Part shown: positions 43,340-52,088 of the stretch, in pieces
How positions within the stretch are numbered: position 1 is the first letter of the stretch
How the letters are laid out: every line of letters starts with the position of its first letter
Assembly: GCA_964632485.1 (NCBI GenBank)
Contig: CAZWDO010000012.1
Location: 11,568-75,567, forward strand
DNA: 64,000 nucleotides
Direction: 5' to 3'
Source of the DNA: CAZWDO01 sp964632485 [NCBI: uncultured bacterium]
Lineage (GTDB): Bacteria; JAGOEH01
Position numbers and translations under genes: made by a program
Notes under the pieces: model-generated
The model's input: the letters and a program-made list of their open reading frames with translations, nothing else
What the model was told of the DNA's origin: nothing
The model's database searches: none

Positions 43340-44647
43340 ATGAAAATTTTGTATCGATATATTTTTCGCCAAATGCTGGCTCCTTATTTTTTTGCGGTTT
43401 TTGTGATTACCGGGATAATGTTGGCCAATGAAGTCATCGTATTGACCGATCTGATACTCAAGCGCGGTGTTCCTTCCGCGATGATTCTGCAACTGGCCAT
43501 TCTCAGTTTATCCCATATTATTGCACTTTCCGTGCCAATGGCAGTACTATTATCCACAATTATGACGTATGGACGTCTAACCGATGATAATGAACTCATG
43601 GCCATGAAAGCCGGTGGAATCAGTCTTTATGTCCTGCTTATCCCCGCGCTGGTCTTTGGATTATTCAATGTTGCGTTGATGTTCTGGTTCCACAATTCCG
43701 TCCTTCCCAATTCAAATTATAAATTGAAGAATATGATGTATTCAGTCCGTAATACCCGACCTACTCTGGTTTTAGAAGACGGAATGTTTAACAAGCTGGG
43801 TGATGAACTTTCCATTTATATACGGGAACTGGATCATGAAAATAATTTAATGTACGATTTGATGATTTATGATTATCATGGAGTTAAAATTCCAACGTTG
43901 ATCAAGGCTGAAAAAGGACATCTCCTCTACTTGAAGCAAACCAACCAGTTGATGATTGAATTAGAAGACGGTGAAATTCATCAGGTCGATGAAAAGAAAA
44001 ACAATCAATATTCAAAGGTCCAGTTCAAGGAGTATACTTATCGGTTGAGCCTGCCCACTAACGATTTGGATTCGATCGATTTAGGAAGGGGGCAGCGGGA
44101 AATGAATATCGTTATGATGCAGGACCAGATCATCAAACTTGAAGAGCGGCGGGAACAATCACGTCAACGTATACGGGATCAGTTGCTATTGGATTGTCAA
44201 AATCTGGTGAACGGTAAAGGAAGTAATCCGCGCCGTACGTTTCAATACATGAAGAATGAAATCAATGTTATTCAGAGTTTGCTATTGGAAATTCATCAAT
44301 ATGAAGTAGAAGTTCATAAAAAATTGGCGATCCCCTTTGCCTGTCTGGTATTCATCCTGATTGGCGTTCCTTTAGGTGTGCGGGCAAAGCGGGGTGGAGT
44401 TGGACCGGCGATTACTATCAGTGTGATTTTTTTTATTTTTTATTATGGTTGTTTGATGATTGGCGAGGAGTTGGGGGACAACGGCACAGTCCCTGCCTGG
44501 GTGACGATGTGGTTTGCCAATGTGATTATCACTGTCTATAGTATCTTTTTGTTATATCGGACAGTACAGGAGACAACTTATATTCATTGGGACAAATTTA
44601 GATTCTGGCAAAAATGGGCATTTTTTAAACCGAAACTCAATCAATAA
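43340..44647 (+). CDS. LptF/LptG-family permease (YjgP/YjgQ)
   Basis: The 435-residue protein begins MKILYRYIFRQMLAPYFFAV, the usual N-terminus of LptF/G. It has three membrane segments at each end and a central periplasmic beta-jellyroll domain (about 130-250). Family blocks include SVPMAVLLSTIMTYGRLTDDNELMAMKAGGIS and the C-terminal FACLVFILIGVPLGVRAKRGG. With LptB it pulls lipopolysaccharide out of the inner membrane toward the LptA/C bridge. One extra helical stretch (about 255-330) is inserted before the last membrane segments. No Shine-Dalgarno site is present. Its 3' end overlaps the convergent gene by 11 nt. Confidence 0.92.
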   Translation: MKILYRYIFRQMLAPYFFAVFVITGIMLANEVIVLTDLILKRGVPSAMILQLAILSLSHIIALSVPMAVLLSTIMTYGRLTDDNELMAMKAGGISLYVLLIPALVFGLFNVALMFWFHNSVLPNSNYKLKNMMYSVRNTRPTLVLEDGMFNKLGDELSIYIRELDHENNLMYDLMIYDYHGVKIPTLIKAEKGHLLYLKQTNQLMIELEDGEIHQVDEKKNNQYSKVQFKEYTYRLSLPTNDLDSIDLGRGQREMNIVMMQDQIIKLEERREQSRQRIRDQLLLDCQNLVNGKGSNPRRTFQYMKNEINVIQSLLLEIHQYEVEVHKKLAIPFACLVFILIGVPLGVRAKRGGVGPAITISVIFFIFYYGCLMIGEELGDNGTVPAWVTMWFANVIITVYSIFLLYRTVQETTYIHWDKFRFWQKWAFFKPKLNQ

Positions 44648-46424
44648 ACCGGTCAGCATAGTGCCGGACATCATGCCCGGATAAAATATGGAATATGCGA
44701 ATTTTTTCGATTTTTTGCCTGCTGAACGATTGGATGGGAATAAAGATCAAGTGTTTTCCGGCTTGTGAGGCCCAGTGTTTGAGATAGGTCGGCGGACTTT
44801 TCCCGGCAATCAGGGCAATATATTTTTGTGTGGAGTATAGAATGCCCGCTAACACGAGTCGTTCGATAGGATCCGTGTAGGCGTTGAACCATGGGTCCTG
44901 CCAAATATCCGGAATGGTACGGGGCGGATAAATCATCAACAGGCCTCCATAGTGGCAACGGGAAATACCCGGTCCTACCAGTTCGCTTTCTGGTTGGGTC
45001 GAATAAAAACACAAAGTCGATTCATGGGGATGTTCTGCATACCAGGTTAATCGATGCGGGTAGCGGGATATGTCCGCATCAAAGATGATAATTTTCGCCC
45101 CCAGTTTACCATGGCTCATCGGTATTTCCTTCACATACAGTTTGCGCTTGTGGTAATCGCGGATTGTTTCCCGAAAAGCCAGGCCGTCCTTGAAGCTGCT
45201 GGTGAACTCTTCAATACGTGGTTGCTGTATTTGGGCGATCTGGAATGCGTTTTGAAATATGTATTGACGAAAATTTTCAATAATAATATCTTCCGGCTGA
45301 TAAGAAACTTGTTGGTTTCGGTTCCATAACCGCGACCATTCCTGGCGTTGTTTGCGGGTTGGAGGGAGGCGGAAACGAATCAATCGGGAGAAATGGCGCG
45401 GATAGGGCAAGGCATTGACAATGTTATTGTTGAGAATTGCGTTCCATTGGTCTTCATGATCCGGGTCTTCTTCGGTTTCTTCGGTTTGATTCCAAGGCGA
45501 ACGGGAACTCCAACGCAAAAAGTGGAACGCTGTTTCCTCATCAATAATTGCCCGGACGCTTTTTACCAGGGTGAATAAATCGGGTCGGGTCAACATTCTT
45601 TGAAATGCCAGACGGTGAGAAAAATCAAGTATCAATCGGATTTGCTGCGCATTTAATGGATTTAAGCGCAGATAGCGGTTTAGAAAGCGGTTGAATGAAG
45701 TAAAAAGTAAAGGATATAATAGATCGTTGCGCCGCAGTGTCAGTCGATGTTTTTCATAGAGCGCTGCCATCATGGGGAACTCACCACTGCAATAATTATA
45801 GATAGACAGGGGAGGAGCCACTGTTTCGATTTGTGGCGGTTGAGGATGATCCTGCGGTTCCCCGCCAAAAGGCAAAACTTCCAGCAATGGTTTAAAATGC
45901 CGGGGTTCAACTAAGGTCAGTATTTTTTGATAGAATGGTTGGAGGGCATTGAGATGTCCCGCGCTGTACCAGAAATAGAGGTTGTCTTTCAGGTCGGGAT
46001 GGGTCTTAGGTTGGAATAAATTATAATAGAGCGCATTGCCAACATGGGACAATAATAGGTCCGGGGTTTGCCCATTCCCCGGGAGTGGAGGGGGATACCC
46101 CCAGGGTGAGTAATAAAAAATCGGGATTTTTTGTATTTTTGCCAGGCGAATTGCTTCGATAACGGCTTCGATCGGTTCAACCAGCAGATATTGGTCATCT
46201 TTGAGCAAAAGGCTGGGTTTGGGCAATGCTGAAATTGCCGTTTCCAGTGTCTCTTTCCAGAATGAAGGCAAAGGAATCGCCAGCGCGTCGATTTTTTCTT
46301 TTAAAATCAGGTCTCTCACGCGCAAAGCAAATTGATAGTTCCCATGGAGGGGGAGATAAAAAAAAAGATTTTGCCAGGAATAACAATCTGATGCTGTCAG
46401 CTCGAGCGAATCATACCAGCTCAT
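44637..46424 (-). CDS. Unrecognised 595-residue protein paired with a MoxR-type ATPase
   Basis: I cannot assign a family. The N-terminal part (from MSWYDSLELTAS) includes DALAIPLPSFWKETLETAI, PKPSLLLKDD and EPIEAVIEAIRLAKIQKIPIFYY, an alternating alpha/beta pattern. The middle (about 200-400) is helical and rich in Arg, Asn, Trp and Phe. The C-terminal ~170 residues again alternate strands and helices, starting at AKIIIFDADIS and including TLCFYSTQ, GGLLMIYPP, KYIALIAGKSPP and HLIFIPI. There is no signal peptide or membrane segment. ATG 46424 follows GGGACG; a TTG at 46448 is an alternative. It overlaps the moxR-like gene by 14 nt, so the two are probably translated together and act together. 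Confidence 0.75.
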   Translation of the reverse strand: MSWYDSLELTASDCYSWQNLFFYLPLHGNYQFALRVRDLILKEKIDALAIPLPSFWKETLETAISALPKPSLLLKDDQYLLVEPIEAVIEAIRLAKIQKIPIFYYSPWGYPPPLPGNGQTPDLLLSHVGNALYYNLFQPKTHPDLKDNLYFWYSAGHLNALQPFYQKILTLVEPRHFKPLLEVLPFGGEPQDHPQPPQIETVAPPLSIYNYCSGEFPMMAALYEKHRLTLRRNDLLYPLLFTSFNRFLNRYLRLNPLNAQQIRLILDFSHRLAFQRMLTRPDLFTLVKSVRAIIDEETAFHFLRWSSRSPWNQTEETEEDPDHEDQWNAILNNNIVNALPYPRHFSRLIRFRLPPTRKQRQEWSRLWNRNQQVSYQPEDIIIENFRQYIFQNAFQIAQIQQPRIEEFTSSFKDGLAFRETIRDYHKRKLYVKEIPMSHGKLGAKIIIFDADISRYPHRLTWYAEHPHESTLCFYSTQPESELVGPGISRCHYGGLLMIYPPRTIPDIWQDPWFNAYTDPIERLVLAGILYSTQKYIALIAGKSPPTYLKHWASQAGKHLIFIPIQSFSRQKIEKIRIFHILSGHDVRHYADRFID

Positions 46425-47391
46425 CGTCCCGATCCGGATCGTTGGCAAAGGGGTTATTGTTTAAAAAATCATCAAGGGCTTGAAATCCTTGGGAATAGTT
46501 TTTGAAATTATCTTGCCATTGTCCGAAATCAATTTTTTCATTGGGCAATTTTAATCGTCTTTTATTGGCGTAATCGTCTGGATTGAGGGCTTCATCTCCC
46601 AAAATTTTAGCAATAGCGCGGGTAAAAAGGTCCAATTCGGAGAGATGAGGACGTTGATTTTTCAAGCGCAAGGTGTAGCGCAGGAGATGGATTCCGTCGC
46701 GGGTTGAGAAATCCAGGTCCAGTTCGTGAGCATGTTGAAGATATTTAACGACGAGGTCTAATAAGGTTTCCTCGGCGAACTCCACATGGGTCTTGAGTAT
46801 TTGCCGTTCTTCTTCTTCCGGAGGGAAATCAATAAAAATGCGGGGTTGCAGTCGGGATAAAATATATTCGGGAATTTCATAAGTTGATGCATCGTCATTC
46901 ATTGTCACACAGCATCTGAAATCGGGATGGGCCTGGATTTTTAACCCGGTAAGCATGCTCTCGATCGAGCGCCGATGGTCCAATAGCGCAGCTAACGAGG
47001 CCCAGGCTTTTTCAGACATTCGATTGCCTTCATCTAAAATGGCCACACCACCGTTAATCATTGCGGACACGATCGGGCCGGCAAAATAGGATATTTGTTG
47101 GTTCTGGTTGATGAACGGCGTGATGAGAAGATCTTCCGGTCGGGTGTCCATGGTGCATTGATAGACATACGCAGGACGGCCGTATTGTCTCGCCGCCGCG
47201 ATAGCCAATGTAGTCTTGCCTACTCCCGGTTTTCCCATGATACGCGGTGTTAATGGCAGGTCTTTTTTATGCAAAAGACTCCAGCATGCCATGATATCCT
47301 CTAAATACTCGTTCATGCCGATCCAGGGAGTGTCGGCATTTTCCGGATAAGCTAACTGTAGCGGGATGGTATCAATGATTATCTGATTCAT
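46411..47391 (-). CDS. MoxR-family AAA+ ATPase
   Basis: The 326-residue protein has Walker A GKPGVGKTTLAIA, Walker B GVAILDEGNRM, and sensor 1 CCVTMNDD followed by the ILSRLQPRIFIDFP segment of the MoxR group. The lid domain (about 220-280) follows. MoxR ATPases act as chaperone-like remodellers and are usually encoded next to a VWA-domain or other dedicated partner protein (established for the family). Here the next gene is an unrecognised 595-residue protein that overlaps it. It lies 16 nt after pgi, within a five-gene minus-strand operon. The C-terminal tail is short and acidic (DPDRDDELV). Confidence 0.9.
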   Translation of the reverse strand: MNQIIIDTIPLQLAYPENADTPWIGMNEYLEDIMACWSLLHKKDLPLTPRIMGKPGVGKTTLAIAAARQYGRPAYVYQCTMDTRPEDLLITPFINQNQQISYFAGPIVSAMINGGVAILDEGNRMSEKAWASLAALLDHRRSIESMLTGLKIQAHPDFRCCVTMNDDASTYEIPEYILSRLQPRIFIDFPPEEEERQILKTHVEFAEETLLDLVVKYLQHAHELDLDFSTRDGIHLLRYTLRLKNQRPHLSELDLFTRAIAKILGDEALNPDDYANKRRLKLPNEKIDFGQWQDNFKNYSQGFQALDDFLNNNPFANDPDRDDELV

Positions 47392-47407
47392 GGTTATTGT
47401 TTCCTCG

Positions 47408-48655
47408 TCATGGCCGGCCTAATAGACGAAACATATTTTTCTTATAGGCTTCAACTCCAGGCTGATCAAATGGATTGATCCCCATAAGATACCCGTTCAA
47501 CGCCGTTGTTTTTTGGAAAAAGAATACCATTTCTCCCAGTGTAAATTCATCCAATCGATCCAATTCGAGCCGGATAATAGGTACATCCCCACTTTCGTGG
47601 GCTTGGGCGGTTCCCTGATAAGCCAGATAATTGATTTGGTTGAGGTCTTTCCCCACCAAGTAATTGAGCTGGTCGAAATCTTGGGGAGAATCCGGTAAAA
47701 CCAGTGGTTTTTTTTGATGGACGAAAAGGAAGGTTTCAAAGAGGATGCGCGGTCCCTCCTGTATCCATTGTCCCAGGGAATGCAGATCGGTGGAAAAGAT
47801 AGTGGCTGCCGGGAAAAGTCCCTGAGCTGATTTTCCTTCGCTTTCGCCGAAGAGCTGTTTCCACCACTCGTTGAAATAGCGTAACCGGGGTTCAAATGTG
47901 GACATAATTTCGATTTCTTTGCCATTTTTATAATAGTGGTCACGGGCGCAGACATAGCTGTAGAGAGGATTTTCAGCTTCCTGCGTGGAGTGTTGACATT
48001 CCCGGGCGCCTTGTAGGAGAGCATCGATGGAAAACCCGGCAACCGCGATCGGAAGCAGGCCAACGGCAGTCAATACGGAAAATCTACCGCCTATATCGTC
48101 CGGTACGACTAATGTTCGATAGCCTTGCTGGTCAGCCAGTCCTTTAAGGATTCCCTTGTGGGCATCAGTCGTGGCAATGATCCGCCGGGCAGTTTCGCTG
48201 CGGTTATATTTTCTTTCAAGGAGTTGTTTAAGAACGCGAAAGGCAATAGCGGGCTCAATTGTGCCCCCGCTTTTTGAAACGATATTGATATAGAAATCAC
48301 GGTCTTCCAAAAAGGCGCATAGTTCCTGTAAATAATGGCCGTCCAGCGAAAATCCTGCGAAAATGACTTTCGCCGGATCGAAGCTCGGTTGCAGAGCCTC
48401 TATAATAGCTTTGGCGCCCAGATAGGAACCCCCGATACCAATAACGACAAGGTAGGATTGGCGTTGGCGTATCTCTTCGGCAATTAACTGAATTTGACGA
48501 TACTCCTCAGTTTGCGTATAGGTAAGGGGCCATTTATACCAACCGGCCCAACCGCTGCGATTGGTTTTCAGTTCTGTTGTTTCAATTTGAAGTATTCGTT
48601 CAATTGTCGGGGTAATGCCCGCATCCGGCAATTCCGTTTTAATTGAGATAGGCAT
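47408..48655 (-). CDS. pgi: Glucose-6-phosphate isomerase, short Bacillus-type
   Basis: The 415-residue protein belongs to the shorter PGI type (~450 residues in Bacillus; ~550 in E. coli). Family motifs are VIGIGGSYLGAKA, VSKSGGTIEPAIAFR, the first PGI signature DIGGRFSVLTAVGLLP, and FGESEGKSAQGLFPA. The C-terminal block has FDQPGVEAYKKN with the catalytic-site Lys. It interconverts glucose 6-phosphate and fructose 6-phosphate. It starts 3 nt after glgA, so glycogen synthesis and glycolytic entry are co-transcribed. AACAGGAATAAACC precedes the ATG at 48655. Confidence 0.95.
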   Translation of the reverse strand: MPISIKTELPDAGITPTIERILQIETTELKTNRSGWAGWYKWPLTYTQTEEYRQIQLIAEEIRQRQSYLVVIGIGGSYLGAKAIIEALQPSFDPAKVIFAGFSLDGHYLQELCAFLEDRDFYINIVSKSGGTIEPAIAFRVLKQLLERKYNRSETARRIIATTDAHKGILKGLADQQGYRTLVVPDDIGGRFSVLTAVGLLPIAVAGFSIDALLQGARECQHSTQEAENPLYSYVCARDHYYKNGKEIEIMSTFEPRLRYFNEWWKQLFGESEGKSAQGLFPAATIFSTDLHSLGQWIQEGPRILFETFLFVHQKKPLVLPDSPQDFDQLNYLVGKDLNQINYLAYQGTAQAHESGDVPIIRLELDRLDEFTLGEMVFFFQKTTALNGYLMGINPFDQPGVEAYKKNMFRLLGRP

Positions 48656-48658
48656 GGT

Positions 48659-50107
48659 TTATTCCTGTTTTAAGATGTTTTGGTATAATTGAATATATTG
48701 GCTGACAGTATTTTCCCAAAGATAACGATGATTCATGGCATTTTTCTGCCATTGGGTCCATTTGATGGGTTCGGTGAAAAACCAATCGATGATTTTTTCA
48801 GTTTTGAAGATAAAATCCAGAGCATTCCCCGATTCAAAGACAAATCCGGTGCCGGAATCGGGTAATTCGAAGATATCCAGGATCGTATCAATTAATCCGC
48901 CGACCCGGCTGACGATGGGTAAGGTACCGTAGCGCATAGCATACAAATGAGAGAGCCCTCCGGGTTCGAGCCGGGATGGTTTGAGCAAAAGATCACTAGA
49001 GGCGAATAATCGGTGCATGAACGAGTTTGTTTGACTGGGAAAATACCTGGTCCGGGTTGGATTCTGACCGCAGCGCTGGTCAACCAGTTTCTCGAATTCA
49101 TGATCACCGGCGCCGATAATGATCAGGTTAATGTTTTTTTGCAAAAACCAATCCATCATCTCCAATAGAAAATCTACACCCTTTTCGCGTGTCATTCGCA
49201 TGACGACTGCGCATAAGAGGAATTCATCATGATCAAATCCAAGTTGATCCGAGATTTTTTTTCGATTGGCCCGTTTTGTTATTAGACTATCCTGAGTATA
49301 AGGATGAAGCAATTCCTGATCGGTGTGGCTGTTCCAGACGTTGCCATCAATGCCATTGATAATGGCGAATAGTTTATCCTCACGCGTTCGTAACACATCC
49401 TGGAGCCCGGCGCCATATTCCCGGGTTAAAATCTCCTGGCGATAATGGGGACTGGTTACCGAAATGGCGTCTGCGTAAAGAATCCCCCCTTTAAGAAAAT
49501 TGATTTTACCGTAATATTCCAGTTTGTCCGGCGTGAAAAGGCTCCAGGGAAGATTGGTCAGGGGCATTTCAAACTGGGAATAGACACCCTGATAAAGTAT
49601 GTTATTAACCGTTAGTAACGAACGGGCTGCCGGAAAATCATCCTGGTAGATTGTCTTCAGATAGACCGGGATGAGAGATGTTTGCCAATCAACACAATGG
49701 ATGATATCCGGTTCGAACTTTAACTCTTTTAGCAGATGAAGAAATGCCTGATTGAAAAAAATAAAACGTTCCGCATTGTCTATATACTCGATGTTTCCAT
49801 CACTATATAAATAATCGCGAAAATAATATTCATCATTCCCTATTAAATATACTTTTCGGTTTTTGATTTGAGTCTCAAAAATTTCACATTCCACCGGCTT
49901 ATTCATGATCTGAACTTCGAAGGTGATGGCGCTCGGTTTGATATTGAAGCGCTCGGTTTGCTGTTTGATGGATTTATAGTAGGGCAAACACTGAATAATC
50001 GTTTGATTTTGATTGTCTAAAGCATTTAGATAGGCGTAGCTGAGTTCGCCCAATCCCCCGGTCTTGACAAACGGTTCAGATTCGGAAGAAATAAAGGCAA
50101 TTTTCAT
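48659..50107 (-). CDS. glgA: Glycogen synthase (ADP-glucose, GT5)
   Basis: The 482-residue GT-B enzyme begins MKIAFISSESEPFVKTGGLGEL, containing the ADP-glucose-binding KTGGL motif of GT5. Later blocks are HCVDWQTSLIPVYL, the VMRMTREKGVDFLLEMM donor region and the KPSRLEPGGLSHLYAMRYGTLPIVSRVGGL signature. It elongates alpha-1,4-glucan from ADP-glucose, the product of GlgC at 59738. I chose ATG 50107, preceded by GCAGGGAATT; a longer frame to 50236 would run into the upstream transporter gene and lacks family similarity. glgA and pgi are 3 nt apart. Confidence 0.95.
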   Translation of the reverse strand: MKIAFISSESEPFVKTGGLGELSYAYLNALDNQNQTIIQCLPYYKSIKQQTERFNIKPSAITFEVQIMNKPVECEIFETQIKNRKVYLIGNDEYYFRDYLYSDGNIEYIDNAERFIFFNQAFLHLLKELKFEPDIIHCVDWQTSLIPVYLKTIYQDDFPAARSLLTVNNILYQGVYSQFEMPLTNLPWSLFTPDKLEYYGKINFLKGGILYADAISVTSPHYRQEILTREYGAGLQDVLRTREDKLFAIINGIDGNVWNSHTDQELLHPYTQDSLITKRANRKKISDQLGFDHDEFLLCAVVMRMTREKGVDFLLEMMDWFLQKNINLIIIGAGDHEFEKLVDQRCGQNPTRTRYFPSQTNSFMHRLFASSDLLLKPSRLEPGGLSHLYAMRYGTLPIVSRVGGLIDTILDIFELPDSGTGFVFESGNALDFIFKTEKIIDWFFTEPIKWTQWQKNAMNHRYLWENTVSQYIQLYQNILKQE

Positions 50108-50135
50108 AATTCCCTGCTTTTTGAAGGTGACCGGG

Positions 50136-51845
50136 TTATTTTTTTCCAAATTCAGGGTCGATTTTGATAAAAAATACTGGTATAAGGGCAAACAATACCG
50201 CCAAATTAACCCAGATAAAAAATGTTCGATATCCAACCGCTTGTTGGATTATGCCGCTGAACATCCCGGGGATCATCATACCCAAAGCCATAAAGCCAGT
50301 AGCTATCGCATAATGTGCTGTTTCAAATTTGCCTTTTGACGCATAGATCATGACCATCATATAGGCGGTGAATCCCAGGCCATAACCCAGTTGTTCAATG
50401 GCTACGCAGATAATCACAATTAGAAAGTTGTCAGGAACAGTGGCAGATAGATAAACGTACACCAGGTCGGGAAGATTGATTGCCAGCGCCATGGGCCACA
50501 ACCATTTTTTTAATCCATGCCGGGCAACCAGTATCCCACCCAGTATCCCGCCGATGGTCAATGTTGCCAATCCCACCGTGCCGTAGGCCAAACCAACCTG
50601 TCCGGTTGAAAGACCTAAACCACCCTTATCCAGACCATCCATCAGGAATGGGGATGCCAGTTTTACTAATTGGGATTCCGCAAACCGATAGAGTAACAGA
50701 AATAAGAGCAGCGAAACAATATCTTTTTTATCAAAAAATGAAAAGAAAGTTTCTTTAAAAGCGCCAATAATTGAGGTTACGCTGCGGCCCTTCATCACGG
50801 CTTGATCCGTGACCGGATGGGGAAGAAACAGTTTATGGTAAAATGCAAAAAAGAGGAACATCGATGCCATCATGGCGAAAGTAAGCGACCATGAAAGTAC
50901 GATATTCCCGGAAGTCGCTTTAAAAAAACTACGGGTTTGATACGATACTTTAGAGTCCAATTGAATCGCCGCCGATTGAGGAATATACCAGTTTTCCTGA
51001 TTGAACACCAGCCGGCTGCCGCTTTTAAGCGTAAAATCTTTACTGCCTTCGCTGCGGTTGAGCATGACTACAATCTCTTTCCCCGCTTCCATCGGTCGGG
51101 AGAGACGAAAAAAGACTTCTTGGCTATCCATGCGCATCGAGGCAGATTGTACGGGGAAAATCAGAGTGTCCGGAAAGGCCAGAATACGTAAATCTTCATG
51201 CAGTGTGGTAGGCTGATTGAATTCCTGCGGCATGGATTGCGTATGGACAGCGCTGGTATCAGTCTGTGTGACGATCTCAACGGGCGGCAAGCCGGATTGA
51301 CTTTGAATAAAGCCGGCAAACATCACCAATAATCCCTGACCCATCAACATGGCCAACCGATAAAAACTACTGCGTACACCGACGAACCAGGCTTGTTGGT
51401 GAGTGGAAAGACCCAATAAATAGAAACCATCGGCGGCAATATCATGGGTCGCCGACACAAAAGCGACTACCCAGAGAAGTATGAGCGAAAACCAGAAAAA
51501 AGACGAAAGTGGCAAGACTAAGGTCACACCGATAAACGCAAAACCAAGTAGTAGTTGGCATAGCCATATCCAGTGACGCTTGGTTGAAAACGCAACCACC
51601 AGGGGACTCCATAGCGGTTTGATAACCCAGGGCAGATAGAGCAGACTGGTCCAAAAAGCAATTTTGTCATTGGCAATTCCAAGATTTTTATACATGATCA
51701 CCGATGCGGTCATCGCTATGATATAGGGGATACCTTCGGCAAAATAAAGTGAAGGAACCCAAAGCCAGGGAGTGCGGCTTTTCCCCTTGCTATCGATGAT
51801 TCCCTTATGGATCGATTCTTGTTTCTCTATAGCTGTCTCCTGCAT
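50136..51845 (-). CDS. AmpG-like MFS transporter with large periplasmic insertion
   Basis: The 569-residue protein has about 12 membrane segments. The N-terminal SLYFAEGIPYIIAMTASVI and SATHDIAADGFYLLGL match the AmpG/PAT family, whose best-known member imports anhydromuropeptides for wall recycling. Between segments 6 and 7 lies an extra region (about 182-312) rich in Ser, Thr and beta-forming residues, probably an extracytoplasmic Ig-like domain. AmpG itself has ~490 residues. It is the first gene of the operon with glgA, pgi and the MoxR pair. Muropeptide or sugar import are both possible. AAAGGAGAT precedes the ATG. Confidence 0.82.
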   Translation of the reverse strand: MQETAIEKQESIHKGIIDSKGKSRTPWLWVPSLYFAEGIPYIIAMTASVIMYKNLGIANDKIAFWTSLLYLPWVIKPLWSPLVVAFSTKRHWIWLCQLLLGFAFIGVTLVLPLSSFFWFSLILLWVVAFVSATHDIAADGFYLLGLSTHQQAWFVGVRSSFYRLAMLMGQGLLVMFAGFIQSQSGLPPVEIVTQTDTSAVHTQSMPQEFNQPTTLHEDLRILAFPDTLIFPVQSASMRMDSQEVFFRLSRPMEAGKEIVVMLNRSEGSKDFTLKSGSRLVFNQENWYIPQSAAIQLDSKVSYQTRSFFKATSGNIVLSWSLTFAMMASMFLFFAFYHKLFLPHPVTDQAVMKGRSVTSIIGAFKETFFSFFDKKDIVSLLLFLLLYRFAESQLVKLASPFLMDGLDKGGLGLSTGQVGLAYGTVGLATLTIGGILGGILVARHGLKKWLWPMALAINLPDLVYVYLSATVPDNFLIVIICVAIEQLGYGLGFTAYMMVMIYASKGKFETAHYAIATGFMALGMMIPGMFSGIIQQAVGYRTFFIWVNLAVLFALIPVFFIKIDPEFGKK

Positions 51846-51969
51846 GTTCCGTATCTCCTTTCATTGATATTCGGCATTATCGTTTCTCTCACTCGCTTTT
51901 CCTGATACTCTAATCGATATTGATACAGGTATTTCGATAAGAATCTAATAAATAAACAGCCTCTAATTT

Positions 51970-51999
51970 ATAATAAAAGAAATATTTTAAATTTGTCAA
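51970..51999 (-). promoter_or_regulatory. Promoter of the AmpG-like/glgA/pgi/moxR operon
   Basis: TTGACA (51994-51999, minus strand) and TATTAT (51970-51975) are 18 bp apart. The leader to the ATG at 51845 is about 120 nt and shows no hairpin that I recognise. Confidence 0.65.
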
Positions 52000-52088
52000 T
52001 ATAAATTTTAAACTTTTTTTGATGGAACGAGTCTAAAGATAAGAACCCGGGTAAAATGAACCAATAAATTCAAGCTAAGGAGAAAAAA

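Noticed and set aside
50108-50236. N-terminal extension of glgA
   Set aside because: It would overlap the transporter gene's 3' end, has no family similarity, and a good ribosome-binding site stands before ATG 50107.
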